Shown here: in pieces, positions 9,193 through 17,245 of the stretch
How positions within the stretch are numbered: position 1 is the first letter of the stretch
Layout: every line of letters begins with the position of its first letter
DNA from: CAITSH01 sp945892985
Lineage (GTDB): Bacteria > Pseudomonadota > Gammaproteobacteria > Burkholderiales > SG8-39
Assembly: GCA_945892985.1 (NCBI GenBank)
Contig: CAMDDU010000005.1
Coordinates: 1 to 64,000 of the forward strand
Direction of reading: 5' to 3'
DNA: 64,000 bases
Notes under the pieces: generated by a model
Seen by the model: the letters and a program-made list of their open reading frames with translations, nothing else
Told to the model about the DNA's origin: nothing
The model's database searches: none
Program-made: the position numbers and the translations under genes

Positions 9193-9555
9193 ATGCCTTA
9201 TCTGACCGTTCTGCAAAAACGCCTCGTCGCCTGGCTTTGCCTGGCGATGATGCTGTTTGCGCAGGGCGCCTATGCCAAGCAGGCCTGCTTGGTTGTAAAA
9301 GCGGCGGTGGAAGACATGCCCTGTCACCAGCAGGAGCAGGGCGGCAATAACCTTTGCCAGAACCACTGCCTTGCCAGCCAGCAGACACTGGATGCGGGCA
9401 AGCTGCCGGTCGTGACGCCGGCCGCCGTCCCGGTTTTGGTGGTGCCGAAAATGTTCGCCGGCGCGTCGAGGCAAGCCGCCGACCACTGTGGCGGCATCGC
9501 GCTACACCCGGGCGCACCACCGATTCCCATCGCCTACTGTCGTCTGCTGTTTTAG
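9193..9555 (+). CDS. Small exported Cys/His protein at the head of the copper block
   Basis: 120 aa, not assigned to a named family. A hydrophobic signal peptide ends near AQGAYAKQ. The mature part carries CPHQ-like metal-ligand pairs (MPCHQQEQ, LCQNHCLAS, DHCGG) and ends in IAYCRLLF, a tail seen in small exported proteins that precede heavy-metal efflux genes. It is the first gene of a row running to 16201 whose later members bind copper. A periplasmic metal-sensing or buffering role is inferred from this context and composition. Confidence 0.6.
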   Translation: MPYLTVLQKRLVAWLCLAMMLFAQGAYAKQACLVVKAAVEDMPCHQQEQGGNNLCQNHCLASQQTLDAGKLPVVTPAAVPVLVVPKMFAGASRQAADHCGGIALHPGAPPIPIAYCRLLF

Positions 9556-9623
9556 CCCCTGATTATTGAAGCGCTGCGCCGTCACCGCATGGTGGCGGTC
9601 TGGTTTTTCCATCAGGAGGCAAC

Positions 9624-10289
9624 ATGACATTTCATCAACGGGTTCGCGTTGCGGCCCGCACGGCTTTTGCGGTGGCATCGCTTGCCATTGCGGGCGCCGC
9701 CCCCGCCCACCCGGTCACCTACAAGGGCAATTTGATGCTCATGGGCGAGGCCGGCCAGAAAATGCAGGATTACTCGGCCGGCTACACCTTTGCCGCGGAC
9801 AAGGCGGTGAGCGCGGGCTGGATGTACTTCCAGTCCGACCGCGGCGACCGCGACCGGCGTATTCCCAACGTGCACCTGAGCTATCTCGCCAAGCGCTGGA
9901 ACCTGCCCGAGGCCCAGGCGAATATTTACCTGCAGGCGGGCATGGGCGATGCCGCCGGTTCGGATTTCCGCGGCTCGAAGACGACCTTCATGCCCGGCTT
10001 CCAGGCCGACTATGAAACGCAGCATGTTTATGTCGCCTACAAGTGGCACGGCTTCAAGGCGAGCGGCTTCAGCCATTCGTTCAATCAGGTGGAAGGCGGC
10101 TTCGCGCTCTACGCCGGCGAGTACGACGAGGTTTCGCCGTGGCTGATGTTGCAGGTGCGGCGCATGTCCAACTTCGACAGCAAGACCGAAATCACGCCGA
10201 CGCTGCGCCTCGTTCGCAAGAACGTGTTTTTTGAAATCGGCGTGTCCACCGAACGCAGCCCCCGCATCAACCTGATGTTCAATTTCTGA
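9624..10289 (+). CDS. Putative outer-membrane beta-barrel protein of the copper block
   Basis: 221 aa, function unknown. A signal peptide is cut near GAAPAHP. The remainder alternates polar and aromatic residues (AGYTFAADKAVSAGWMYF, VYVAYKWHGF, LMLQVRRMSNF) and ends in LMFNF, a terminal Phe typical of BAM-inserted barrels. A strong AGGAGG site lies 5 bp upstream of the ATG. The HMA protein gene starts 15 bp downstream, so the two are probably co-transcribed. An outer-membrane pore or sensor role in metal handling is inference. Confidence 0.6.
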   Translation: MTFHQRVRVAARTAFAVASLAIAGAAPAHPVTYKGNLMLMGEAGQKMQDYSAGYTFAADKAVSAGWMYFQSDRGDRDRRIPNVHLSYLAKRWNLPEAQANIYLQAGMGDAAGSDFRGSKTTFMPGFQADYETQHVYVAYKWHGFKASGFSHSFNQVEGGFALYAGEYDEVSPWLMLQVRRMSNFDSKTEITPTLRLVRKNVFFEIGVSTERSPRINLMFNF

Positions 10290-10304
10290 AACGAGGAGAT
10301 CTCC

Positions 10305-10637
10305 ATGAAACGCATGTTTATCGCATTGGCTTTGCTGGTCGCGGCGTTGCCGCTTGAGTCCGCCCTCGCCGCCACGCTGCGCGCCGAGGTCAACGGCATG
10401 GTCTGCGCCTTTTGCGCGCAAGGCATAGAGAAAAAAATCCGCGCGCTCGACGCGACGCAGGACGTGTACGTCAACCTGGCGCGCAAGACCGTCGCAGTCG
10501 AGGCCAAGCCGGGCATGGCGCTCGACGAGGCGGTGATCCGCAAGGAGATCCAGGAGGCCGGCTACGAGGTGCGCCGTATCACCGAGACGCAGGCGAGCAT
10601 TGCCGACATCAAAGCCGAGATGAAAAAGAAAAAGTGA
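10305..10637 (+). CDS. Periplasmic heavy-metal-associated (HMA) domain protein, MerP-like
   Basis: 110 aa with a signal peptide (cut near SALAATL) followed by one HMA fold. The metal site is the CxxC of GMVCAFCAQG, and the beta-alpha-beta pattern continues through DVYVNLARKTVAVEA and IQEAGYEV. A Lys-rich tail ends the protein. The stop overlaps the GTG of the next gene, a MerT-like membrane protein, reproducing the merP/merT pairing of a periplasmic shuttle with an inner-membrane partner. Given its neighbours, copper rather than mercury is the likelier ion. Confidence 0.8.
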   Translation: MKRMFIALALLVAALPLESALAATLRAEVNGMVCAFCAQGIEKKIRALDATQDVYVNLARKTVAVEAKPGMALDEAVIRKEIQEAGYEVRRITETQASIADIKAEMKKKK

Positions 10638-11008
10638 AACCGCACGCGACTGTTTCATGGTTGTCGGTGTTTGCCAGCACCGGCACGCTGGTGTGCTGCG
10701 CGCTGCCGGCGCTGCTGGTGGCGCTGGGCGCCGGTGCGGCGCTGTCCGGCCTGCTGGTGCACCTGCCGCAGCTGGTGTGGTTGTCCGAGTACAAGCTGCC
10801 CTTGTTCGGCTTCGCCGGCGCGATGCTGGCGGCGGCCGGCGCGCTGCAGTGGCGGGCACGCCAGCTCGCCTGCCCGCCCGACGCCGGGCTTGCCGCCGCG
10901 TGCAGCACCGTGCGCGACGGTTCGCTGTGGGTGTACGGTGTTTCGGTGCTGGTCTATGTGACCGGGTTCTTTTTTGCCTTTGTGCTGCCGTGGCTGACGG
11001 ATGAATGA
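10634..11008 (+). CDS. MerT-like inner-membrane metal transport protein
   Basis: 124 aa with three to four hydrophobic segments. The first contains a vicinal cysteine pair, TLVCCALPALLVALGAG, matching the CC of MerT family proteins, and a later loop has RQLACPPD and AACSTV. It starts at GTG 10634, overlapping the HMA stop (GTGA), which indicates translational coupling. It likely accepts metal from the periplasmic HMA protein. Direction of transport and ion are not readable from sequence. Confidence 0.65.
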   Translation: MKPHATVSWLSVFASTGTLVCCALPALLVALGAGAALSGLLVHLPQLVWLSEYKLPLFGFAGAMLAAAGALQWRARQLACPPDAGLAAACSTVRDGSLWVYGVSVLVYVTGFFFAFVLPWLTDE

Positions 11009-11067
11009 CGCACATTCCCCGCCCACCGGCGCAACTTTCGTGCTGATTCCTTGTCTATAATCGCGTT

Positions 11068-11571
11068 ATGGGAAAATCACTCCGACGCGTTCTGGCTTGT
11101 GTGCTGATGCTGGCGGTCCCGCTGCAGGGATTCGCGGCAGTAGCCATGCTCAACTGCGCTCCCGACCATCACAACGCGGCCGGCCCGGGGTCGCACGCGT
11201 CCCACGACCACGCGGCGCATGCGGCATCTCCCGCATCGCAGGTGGCCGGAGCGCAGCATGACCATGCCACGCATGGGCACGACGGACATGCAGGACTTGG
11301 CGGGCACGCGGATGAAGCGACCACGATGGCGGGGATGAATGAATCCGCCCCGGTCTCGATTGCCCTGCAGTCCCTCGACGCCATGGCGCAATTGGCCAAC
11401 ACCAGCTGCAGTGCCTGCGCGTCCTGTTGCAGCGGCGCTGCCATCGTTTCTTCAATGCTCATTCCCGCGGTATTCACCGCCGGGTTTGTGCCTTTCCTCG
11501 CAGCAAGCGACGACGCCGTCAGCTTTATCACCGACGGGCCCAGTCGCCCGCCCCGACCCTTCCTCGCGTAA
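11068..11571 (+). CDS. His-rich exported protein, CzcI-like
   Basis: 167 aa. A signal peptide (cut near QGFAAVA) is followed by a strongly His-rich region (HHN, HASHDHAAHA, HDHATHGHDGHAG), then a Cys cluster SCSACASCC, a hydrophobic segment and the tail PSRPPRPFLA. Similar tails occur in CzcI-type proteins upstream of CzcCBA efflux genes. Likely a periplasmic or membrane-anchored metal buffer. It sits directly before the outer-membrane factor genes. Confidence 0.6.
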   Translation: MGKSLRRVLACVLMLAVPLQGFAAVAMLNCAPDHHNAAGPGSHASHDHAAHAASPASQVAGAQHDHATHGHDGHAGLGGHADEATTMAGMNESAPVSIALQSLDAMAQLANTSCSACASCCSGAAIVSSMLIPAVFTAGFVPFLAASDDAVSFITDGPSRPPRPFLA

Positions 11572-11681
11572 GCGGCGCTGCGCGCGCAGCCGGTTGAAGG
11601 GCTGCGCCTGCTTCTGCCGCAGCAATGCGTTCCAGCCGGTGTTTTGCGGCTTGGTTTCATACGTATTCGTGCGAGGATTTC

Positions 11682-12053
11682 ATGTTCAAACCCCATATAG
11701 CGGCCGCGCTGGCCGCCGCGCTGGCTGCCGGTACGGCGGCGGCGCAAACCGGCGCGTCACGTCCAGACCCAATGGACGCAAGCGCGTCCGTGCCAGTGAT
11801 CACTTACAAGTCGTCGTTTGGCGCCTACCGCGCGCAGTCCGAGCCCGAGGTCTCGTCCTGGCGTGACAGCAACGACACCGCCGCGCGTATCGGCGGCTGG
11901 CGCGCCTATGCACGCGAAGCACAGGGCGCCGCAACCGCACCGACGGTGCCCGCGGCCACGCCGCCGGCGCCCGCCAAGCCAGCATCGGCGGATGCCAAAA
12001 AGCCAATGCACGACGGCCATCACATGCATGGCGGAGGCAAGCATGCGCACTAA
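11682..12053 (+). CDS. Small exported protein preceding the CzcC-like factor
   Basis: 123 aa. Signal peptide cut near GTAAAQT. The central part VITYKSSFGAYRAQSEPEVSSWRDSN is of a type commonly found just upstream of copper-linked outer-membrane factors. A Pro/Ala linker leads to a His/Met-rich tail (MHDGHHMHGGGKHAH) suited to binding copper. Start chosen at ATG 11682 because it begins the signal peptide. The 3' end overlaps the next gene by 11 bp, so the two are coupled. Confidence 0.65.
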   Translation: MFKPHIAAALAAALAAGTAAAQTGASRPDPMDASASVPVITYKSSFGAYRAQSEPEVSSWRDSNDTAARIGGWRAYAREAQGAATAPTVPAATPPAPAKPASADAKKPMHDGHHMHGGGKHAH

Positions 12054-13452
12054 AACTCCTGCAGTCACGCTGGCGGTTCTGGCCGCCTTCACGCTGTCCG
12101 CGTGCGCGAGCTTCAGTCCCGATGGCGGCTTTGCCGGCGTCGAGGGCGCCGCGAAGGACCGGCTTGGCAAGGACCTCAAGTGGGCAAAAACCGACGCCGA
12201 TCGCGATGCGCTGGAAAAGCGTGTCACCGAATTGCTGGCCAAGCCGCTGTCGGTTGATGACGCGGTGCAAATCGCGCTGCTCAACAACAAGGGCTTGCAG
12301 GCATCGTTTGCCGAGCTGGGCATTACCGAGGCCGAGCTGGTGCAGGCTGGCCGCCTGCCCAATCCGGGCTTCAGTTTCGGCCGCAACACCCGCGGCAACG
12401 AGGTCGAGATCGAGCGCGGTATTCATTTCAATCTTGCGCGCCTGCTGGCCATGCCGCTGATGTCAGAAGTCGAAGGCCGGCGTTTTGCGCGCGTGCAAAG
12501 CGAGACGACGCAGCAAATGCTGTCGCTCGCCAGCCAGACGCGCAAGGCCTGGATCGCTGCCGTTGCAGCCGGTGAAACCGTTGGCTACATGCAGCAAGTA
12601 CGGCAGGCGGCCGAGGCCGGCGCCGAACTGGGGCGGCGCATGGCGCAGGCGGGCAACTGGAACAAGATCACCCAGGCGCGCGAGCAAAGCTTTTACGCCG
12701 ACGCCGCGCTCAACCTGGTGCGGGCCGAGCGTGCGCAACTTGCCGCACGCGAGCGCCTGACGCGGCTGATGGGCTTGTGGGCAATGCAGACGGCGTTCAC
12801 GCTGCCCGCACGCCTGCCCGAGCTGCCGGCTGCGGCGCAAGATCTGCCAGGCGTCGAGCAGACCGCGCTGGCGCAACGCCTGGATGTGCAGGCGGCGCGC
12901 CTTGGCGCGGAGCAAACGGCTAAAAACCTCGGCCTGACGCGCACCACGCGCTTCATCAATGTGCTCGAGTTGGGCGTGGTGCATAACAACTCCAATGAGA
13001 AGCCCATCCAGCGCGGCTATGAATTGCGTTTTGAGTTGCCGCTGTTCGACTGGAGCGGCGCGCGCGTTGCGAGGGCCGAGGCGATTTACATGCAGGCGGT
13101 CAATCGCGCCGCCGAGGCGGCGGTCAACGCGCGGTCGGAGGTGCGCGAGGCCTACCTGGGCTATCGCAGCAGCCACGATATGGCGCGCCATTACCGTGAT
13201 GAAATTGTGCCGCTGAAAAAGCGCATCTCCGAAGAGAACGTGCTGCGCTACAACGGCATGCTGATCGGCGTGTTTGAGTTGCTGGCCGATGCGCGTTCGC
13301 AAATCGCCGGCGTCAACGGCTATATCGAGGCGCTGCGCGACTTCTGGCTGGCCCAGGCCGACCTCGACATGGCCTTGATCGGCAAACCCACACTGAGCGC
13401 CGTTCCGGCGGCCGGCATGACGCCCGCGGCGACGAACGCCGCCGCGCACTGA
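12043..13452 (+). CDS. CzcC/TolC-family outer-membrane efflux lipoprotein
   Basis: 469 aa, a typical length for the outer-membrane factor family. It has a lipoprotein signal with lipobox LSAC (TLSACASF). Two long alpha-helical OEP repeats follow, around residues 70-260 and 280-450, with the family opening DDAVQIALLNNKGLQASFAE and the motif AELVQAGRLPNPGFS. Such factors form the outer-membrane channel of tripartite exporters, yet no RND pump or membrane-fusion gene lies in the window, so it must dock to a pump encoded elsewhere or work differently. Confidence 0.85.
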   Translation: MRTKTPAVTLAVLAAFTLSACASFSPDGGFAGVEGAAKDRLGKDLKWAKTDADRDALEKRVTELLAKPLSVDDAVQIALLNNKGLQASFAELGITEAELVQAGRLPNPGFSFGRNTRGNEVEIERGIHFNLARLLAMPLMSEVEGRRFARVQSETTQQMLSLASQTRKAWIAAVAAGETVGYMQQVRQAAEAGAELGRRMAQAGNWNKITQAREQSFYADAALNLVRAERAQLAARERLTRLMGLWAMQTAFTLPARLPELPAAAQDLPGVEQTALAQRLDVQAARLGAEQTAKNLGLTRTTRFINVLELGVVHNNSNEKPIQRGYELRFELPLFDWSGARVARAEAIYMQAVNRAAEAAVNARSEVREAYLGYRSSHDMARHYRDEIVPLKKRISEENVLRYNGMLIGVFELLADARSQIAGVNGYIEALRDFWLAQADLDMALIGKPTLSAVPAAGMTPAATNAAAH

Positions 13453-13465
13453 TTAGGAACAGAAC

Positions 13466-14896
13466 ATGACTTCACGCAGAGAATTCTTCAAAGGTGCCGG
13501 CGCCGTCGGTGCGGCCGTGGCTGCATCGGCCGTCAGCAAGGTGGCGATGGCCGCGCTGCCCGAGCCGGTGATCCAGACCAAACCCGACACCATGCCGCCG
13601 TTGGTGCCCAATAGCGGTCGGCCTTACAACCCGGTGGTCACCCTCAACGGCTGGACGCTGCCCTGGCGCATGAACAAGGGCGTCAAGGAATTCCACCTCG
13701 TGGCCGAACCGGTGGTGCGCGAAATGGCACCCGGCTTCAAGGCCCACTTGTGGGGCTACAACGGGCAGTCGCCGGGGCCGACCATAGAAGTGGTCGAGGG
13801 TGACAGGGTGCGCCTGTTTGTCACCAACCGCCTGCCCGAACACACCTCGGTGCACTGGCACGGCCAGCGCCTCCCGAACGGCATGGACGGTGTCGCCGGT
13901 CTCAACCAGAAGGCCATCGACCCGGGCAAGACCTTTGTCTATGAGTTTGTCGCGCGCCGTCCGGGGACCTTCATGTACCACCCGCACGCCGACGAAATGA
14001 CGCAAATGGCCATGGGCATGATGGGTTTCTGGATCACCCACCCGAAGGCAAAGCATCCGCTGATTGACGAAGTTAATCGGGACTTCTGCTTTTTGCTCAA
14101 CGCCTATGACATCGAGCCGGGCAGTTACACGCCAAAGATCATGACCATGCTCAATTTCAACCTGTGGTCCTGGAACAGCCGCATTTTTCCGGGCATTGAT
14201 TCGCTCAATGTCAGGCTGGGCGACAAGGTGCGCATACGCGTCGGCAACCTGACCATGACCAACCACCCGATTCATTTGCACGGGCATGAGTTTCTGGTCA
14301 CCGGCACCGATGGCGGACCGACGCCAAAGAGCACGCGCTGGTACGAGGTGACGACTGACGTGGCGGTGGGGCAGATGCGCCAGATCGAGTTTCTTGCCGA
14401 CGAGGAGGGCGACTGGGCCTTTCACTGCCACAAGAGCCACCACACCATGAACGCGATGGGTCACGACGTGCCGACCATGATAGGCATAGACCATCGCGGC
14501 GTGGCAAAGCAGATCACCAACCTGATCCCGGACTACATGGTGATGGGCGAGCGCGGCATGGCCGACATGGCCGAGATGGAAATGCCGCTGCCCGACAACA
14601 CCATACCGATGATGACCGGCGCCGGGCCTTTCGGCTCGGTCGAGATGGGCGGCATGTTCAGCATGTTGAAGGTGCGGCGCGATCAAAAGGCCGGCGATTA
14701 CACCGATCCGGGCTGGTACAAGCACCCCGAAGGAACGGTGGCCTTTGAATGGACCGGTTCCCTCGCGGAACCCGCCCGCTTCAAGTCCGAGGGGGGGCAG
14801 TCCATGCCGCTGGCGAAAAAAGCGCAAAAGGAAATAGAAGTGCAGGTGCGCAAACCGACCGGCCAGGGCGGTCAGGGCGGTCACTCAGGCCACTGA
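13466..14896 (+). CDS. Multicopper oxidase (periplasmic copper oxidase)
   Basis: 476 aa. A twin-arginine signal, SRREFFKGAGAVGAAVAASA, implies export in folded, metallated form. All four copper-ligand motifs are present: HWHG (about 128), HPHAD (about 172), NHPIHLHGHEF (about 267) and FHCHKSHHTMNAMGH (about 318), giving the type 1 and trinuclear centres. Met-rich stretches near residues 360-395 (GMADMAEMEM, GSVEMGGMFSM) resemble Cu(I)-binding loops of CueO/CopA. The likely role is oxidation of Cu(I) to the less toxic Cu(II). It lies 13 bp after the outer-membrane factor gene. Confidence 0.9.
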   Translation: MTSRREFFKGAGAVGAAVAASAVSKVAMAALPEPVIQTKPDTMPPLVPNSGRPYNPVVTLNGWTLPWRMNKGVKEFHLVAEPVVREMAPGFKAHLWGYNGQSPGPTIEVVEGDRVRLFVTNRLPEHTSVHWHGQRLPNGMDGVAGLNQKAIDPGKTFVYEFVARRPGTFMYHPHADEMTQMAMGMMGFWITHPKAKHPLIDEVNRDFCFLLNAYDIEPGSYTPKIMTMLNFNLWSWNSRIFPGIDSLNVRLGDKVRIRVGNLTMTNHPIHLHGHEFLVTGTDGGPTPKSTRWYEVTTDVAVGQMRQIEFLADEEGDWAFHCHKSHHTMNAMGHDVPTMIGIDHRGVAKQITNLIPDYMVMGERGMADMAEMEMPLPDNTIPMMTGAGPFGSVEMGGMFSMLKVRRDQKAGDYTDPGWYKHPEGTVAFEWTGSLAEPARFKSEGGQSMPLAKKAQKEIEVQVRKPTGQGGQGGHSGH

Positions 14897-14950
14897 GCGG
14901 GCACTGAGTCGGTACCGCGTTTTATTTACATTCAAACGAAAGGACGAAGG

Positions 14951-15466
14951 ATGAAAGCAACACGATTGGTCATGATGATGGGTCTGCTGGTCGCGGCAAT
15001 GGGCGCTGGCAGCGCGGCCTTTGCCCACAGCGATAAAGCCCACGACAAGAAGACGCAGGCCGCAGTCAAGAAAGAACAACAGGAATGGGGGATTGCCGGC
15101 GATGCCAGGGCGGCAAAGCGCACCGTCGAAATCAAGATGAGCGACAACATGCGCTTCACGCCCGACAAGCTGGATGTCAGGCAGGGCGAAACCATCCGGT
15201 TTGTGCTGAAGAACGACGGCAAGATGATGCACGAATTGGTGATTGGCACAAAAAAAGTACTTGATGAGCATGCGAAGTTGATGGAGAAGTTCCCGAACAT
15301 GGAGCACGACGAGCCGTATATGGCGCATGTCGCCCCGGGAAAAACCGGCGAAATCATCTGGACCTTCAACCGCGCCGGTGAGTTTGATTTCGCCTGCCTC
15401 ATCGCCGGGCATTACAGCGCCGGTATGAAGGGCGTCATACGGGTCACTGCGAAACAGGCGCAATAA
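14951..15466 (+). CDS. Cupredoxin-domain periplasmic copper protein
   Basis: 171 aa. Signal peptide cut near AAFAHS. The C-terminal cupredoxin domain has the type 1 copper ligands: His in MMHELVIG (about residue 93), Cys in FDFACLIAGH (about 148), His of that same AGH, and Met in YSAGM. An N-terminal Lys/Gln-rich charged segment precedes the fold. Located between the multicopper oxidase and a CusF-like protein, it is likely an electron or copper carrier for that oxidase. Confidence 0.82.
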   Translation: MKATRLVMMMGLLVAAMGAGSAAFAHSDKAHDKKTQAAVKKEQQEWGIAGDARAAKRTVEIKMSDNMRFTPDKLDVRQGETIRFVLKNDGKMMHELVIGTKKVLDEHAKLMEKFPNMEHDEPYMAHVAPGKTGEIIWTFNRAGEFDFACLIAGHYSAGMKGVIRVTAKQAQ

Positions 15467-15498
15467 TTCTGAGCATTTATCCGAACGAAAGGAAGCAA

Positions 15499-15798
15499 AT
15501 GAAATCTCTGCAAGCGATTGCCGCATCCCTGCTGATCGCCATTTCCGCACCGCTTTATGCGCAGACCACGGCGCCGATGACCCGTGCCGAAGTGCGCAAA
15601 GTCGACAAGGACGCGAAAAAGATCACCCTCAGGCACGAGCAGATCAAGAGTCTCGACATGCCGGCGATGACCATGGTGTTCCAGGTAAGGGAACCGGCCA
15701 TGCTCGAGCAGGTCAAAGTCGGCGACAAGGTGAGATTCAGCGCCGAGAAGCTGGATGCAGGCTATACCGTGATGCACATCGAGATGGAAGGGAGGTAG
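15499..15798 (+). CDS. CusF-like periplasmic copper chaperone
   Basis: 99 aa, with a signal peptide cut near APLYAQT. A single CusF OB-fold follows, containing the Cu(I)/Ag(I) ligand pattern LRHEQIKSLDMPAMTMVF: one His plus the Met pair of MPAMTM, and VKVGDKVRF. In CusCFBA systems CusF hands metal to the CusB/A pump. Here the only exporter component nearby is the CzcC-like factor. Confidence 0.88.
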   Translation: MKSLQAIAASLLIAISAPLYAQTTAPMTRAEVRKVDKDAKKITLRHEQIKSLDMPAMTMVFQVREPAMLEQVKVGDKVRFSAEKLDAGYTVMHIEMEGR

Positions 15799-15889
15799 AT
15801 CGTCGCGAGACGGCGACGAGCAGCCTGCATGGCGGACAAGTTGACCCACAAACGTACGATATAAACGTACAACACGAAGGAATAACGAC

Positions 15890-16201
15890 ATGAACAATTT
15901 TGCAAAACGAATCGCTGTGACGGCCGCGACGGCCTTGGTGTCGGTCGCGCTGGTGTCGCTCTTGCAGGCGCAGGACGCGCACAAGCACGGCGACGCCAAA
16001 CCCGCAGCGCCGGCCGACAAGGCGGGCAAAGCCGCCCACAAGGCGGCGATGCAGGAAAAAATGTCCAAAATGCACGGCGATACGCCGGATGCCAAGGCAC
16101 GCCAGGAGCGCATGGAGCAAATGCACGAGGGCATGAAAGCGGGCAAGAAGCCGGCAGATGCCAAGCCCAGTGTGTCCAAGGACGGCGAGCACAAGCACTG
16201 A
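15890..16201 (+). CDS. Small exported His/Met/Lys-rich protein
   Basis: 103 aa, unknown family. A signal segment ends near LLQAQDA. The mature chain is short, hydrophilic and probably disordered, with many Lys, Ala, His and Met residues (DAHKHGD, MQEKMSKMHGD, ERMEQMHEGMK, GEHKH). It is the last gene of the copper block and suits metal scavenging in the periplasm; that role is inferred from composition and position only. Confidence 0.6.
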   Translation: MNNFAKRIAVTAATALVSVALVSLLQAQDAHKHGDAKPAAPADKAGKAAHKAAMQEKMSKMHGDTPDAKARQERMEQMHEGMKAGKKPADAKPSVSKDGEHKH

Positions 16202-16240
16202 AGTGTGGTCAGCCGGCTGGGTGCGGGCGTGGGGCGTCGC

Positions 16241-17245
16241 CCGCAAAGCCGCACCAGTCGGACGTTTCCAGCACTATGTGCGATGTGTCATTGCGAGGCG
16301 CGCAGCGACGAAGCAATCCCGCTGCATTGCGTTTGGCTTCGCCTGGTTGGCGTCACAGCGAGGACGAGATTGCTTCGCTGCGCTCGCAATGACAGCCAGG
16401 GGCGAAATAGGTCTGGGTTCCAATCCAGATCAGGTCACGATGTTGCGCGGCTCGCGATGAACCATTGACGCGCCATGGAAGCCGCGCCCAAGTAAGCCGG
16501 TGTCGGCACGAGAGGGGATAGGCTGCAAAGCCGCGCCAGTCGGATGTTTCCAGCACTATGGCATTGCGAGGCGCGCAGCGACGAAGCAATCCTGCTGCAT
16601 TGAGTTTGGCTTCGCCTGATTGGCGTCACATTGATGACGAGATTGCTTCGCTGCGCGCGCAATGACAGCCAGGTGCGAAGCGGGCCTGGGTCCCAATCCA
16701 GGTCGGGTCACGATGTTGCGCGGCTCGCGATGAACCATCGACGCGGCATGGAAGCCGCGCCCCAGTAAGCCGGTTTCGGCGCGGGAGGGAATAGCCCGCA
16801 AAGCCGCGCCAGTCGGATGTTTCCAGCACTATGTGCGATATGCGATGTGCGATGTGTCATTGCGAGGAGCGCAGCGACGAAGCAATCCCGCTGCATTGAG
16901 TTTGGCTTTGTATGGTTGGCGTCACATCGAGGACGAGATTGCTTCGCTGCGCTCGCAATGACAGCCAGGGGCGAAGCGGGCCTGGGTCCCAATCCAGGTC
17001 GGGTCACGATGTTGCGCGGCTCGCGATGAACCATCGACGCGGCATGGAAGCCGCGCCCCAGTAAGCCGGTTTCGGCGCGGGAGGGAATAGCCCGCAATCC
17101 CGCTGTCATTGCGAGGCGTACAGCGACGAAGCAATCCCGCTGCATTGAGTTTGGCTTCGCCTGGTTGGCGTCACATCGACGACGAGATTGCTTCGCTGCG
17201 CTCGCAATGACAGCAGGTTCGAAGCGGGCCTGGGTCCAAATCCAG
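16241..17245. repeat. Composite repeat array of 3.5 units (~273-295 bp each)
   Basis: Units start at 16241, 16523 and 16796, with a partial fourth from about 17090. A full unit is a 31-bp palindrome (16241-16271, 16523-16553, 16796-16826), one long palindrome (16287-16393, 16561-16666, 16856-16962, 17105-17211), and a ~130-bp tail. The long palindromes are in the opposite sense to those at 1-852. The tail contains GGTCACGATGTTGCGCGGCT, a near-copy of the 3' end of the dehydrogenase gene that borders the array. No gene is visible in this 1-kb gap. Confidence 0.88.
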
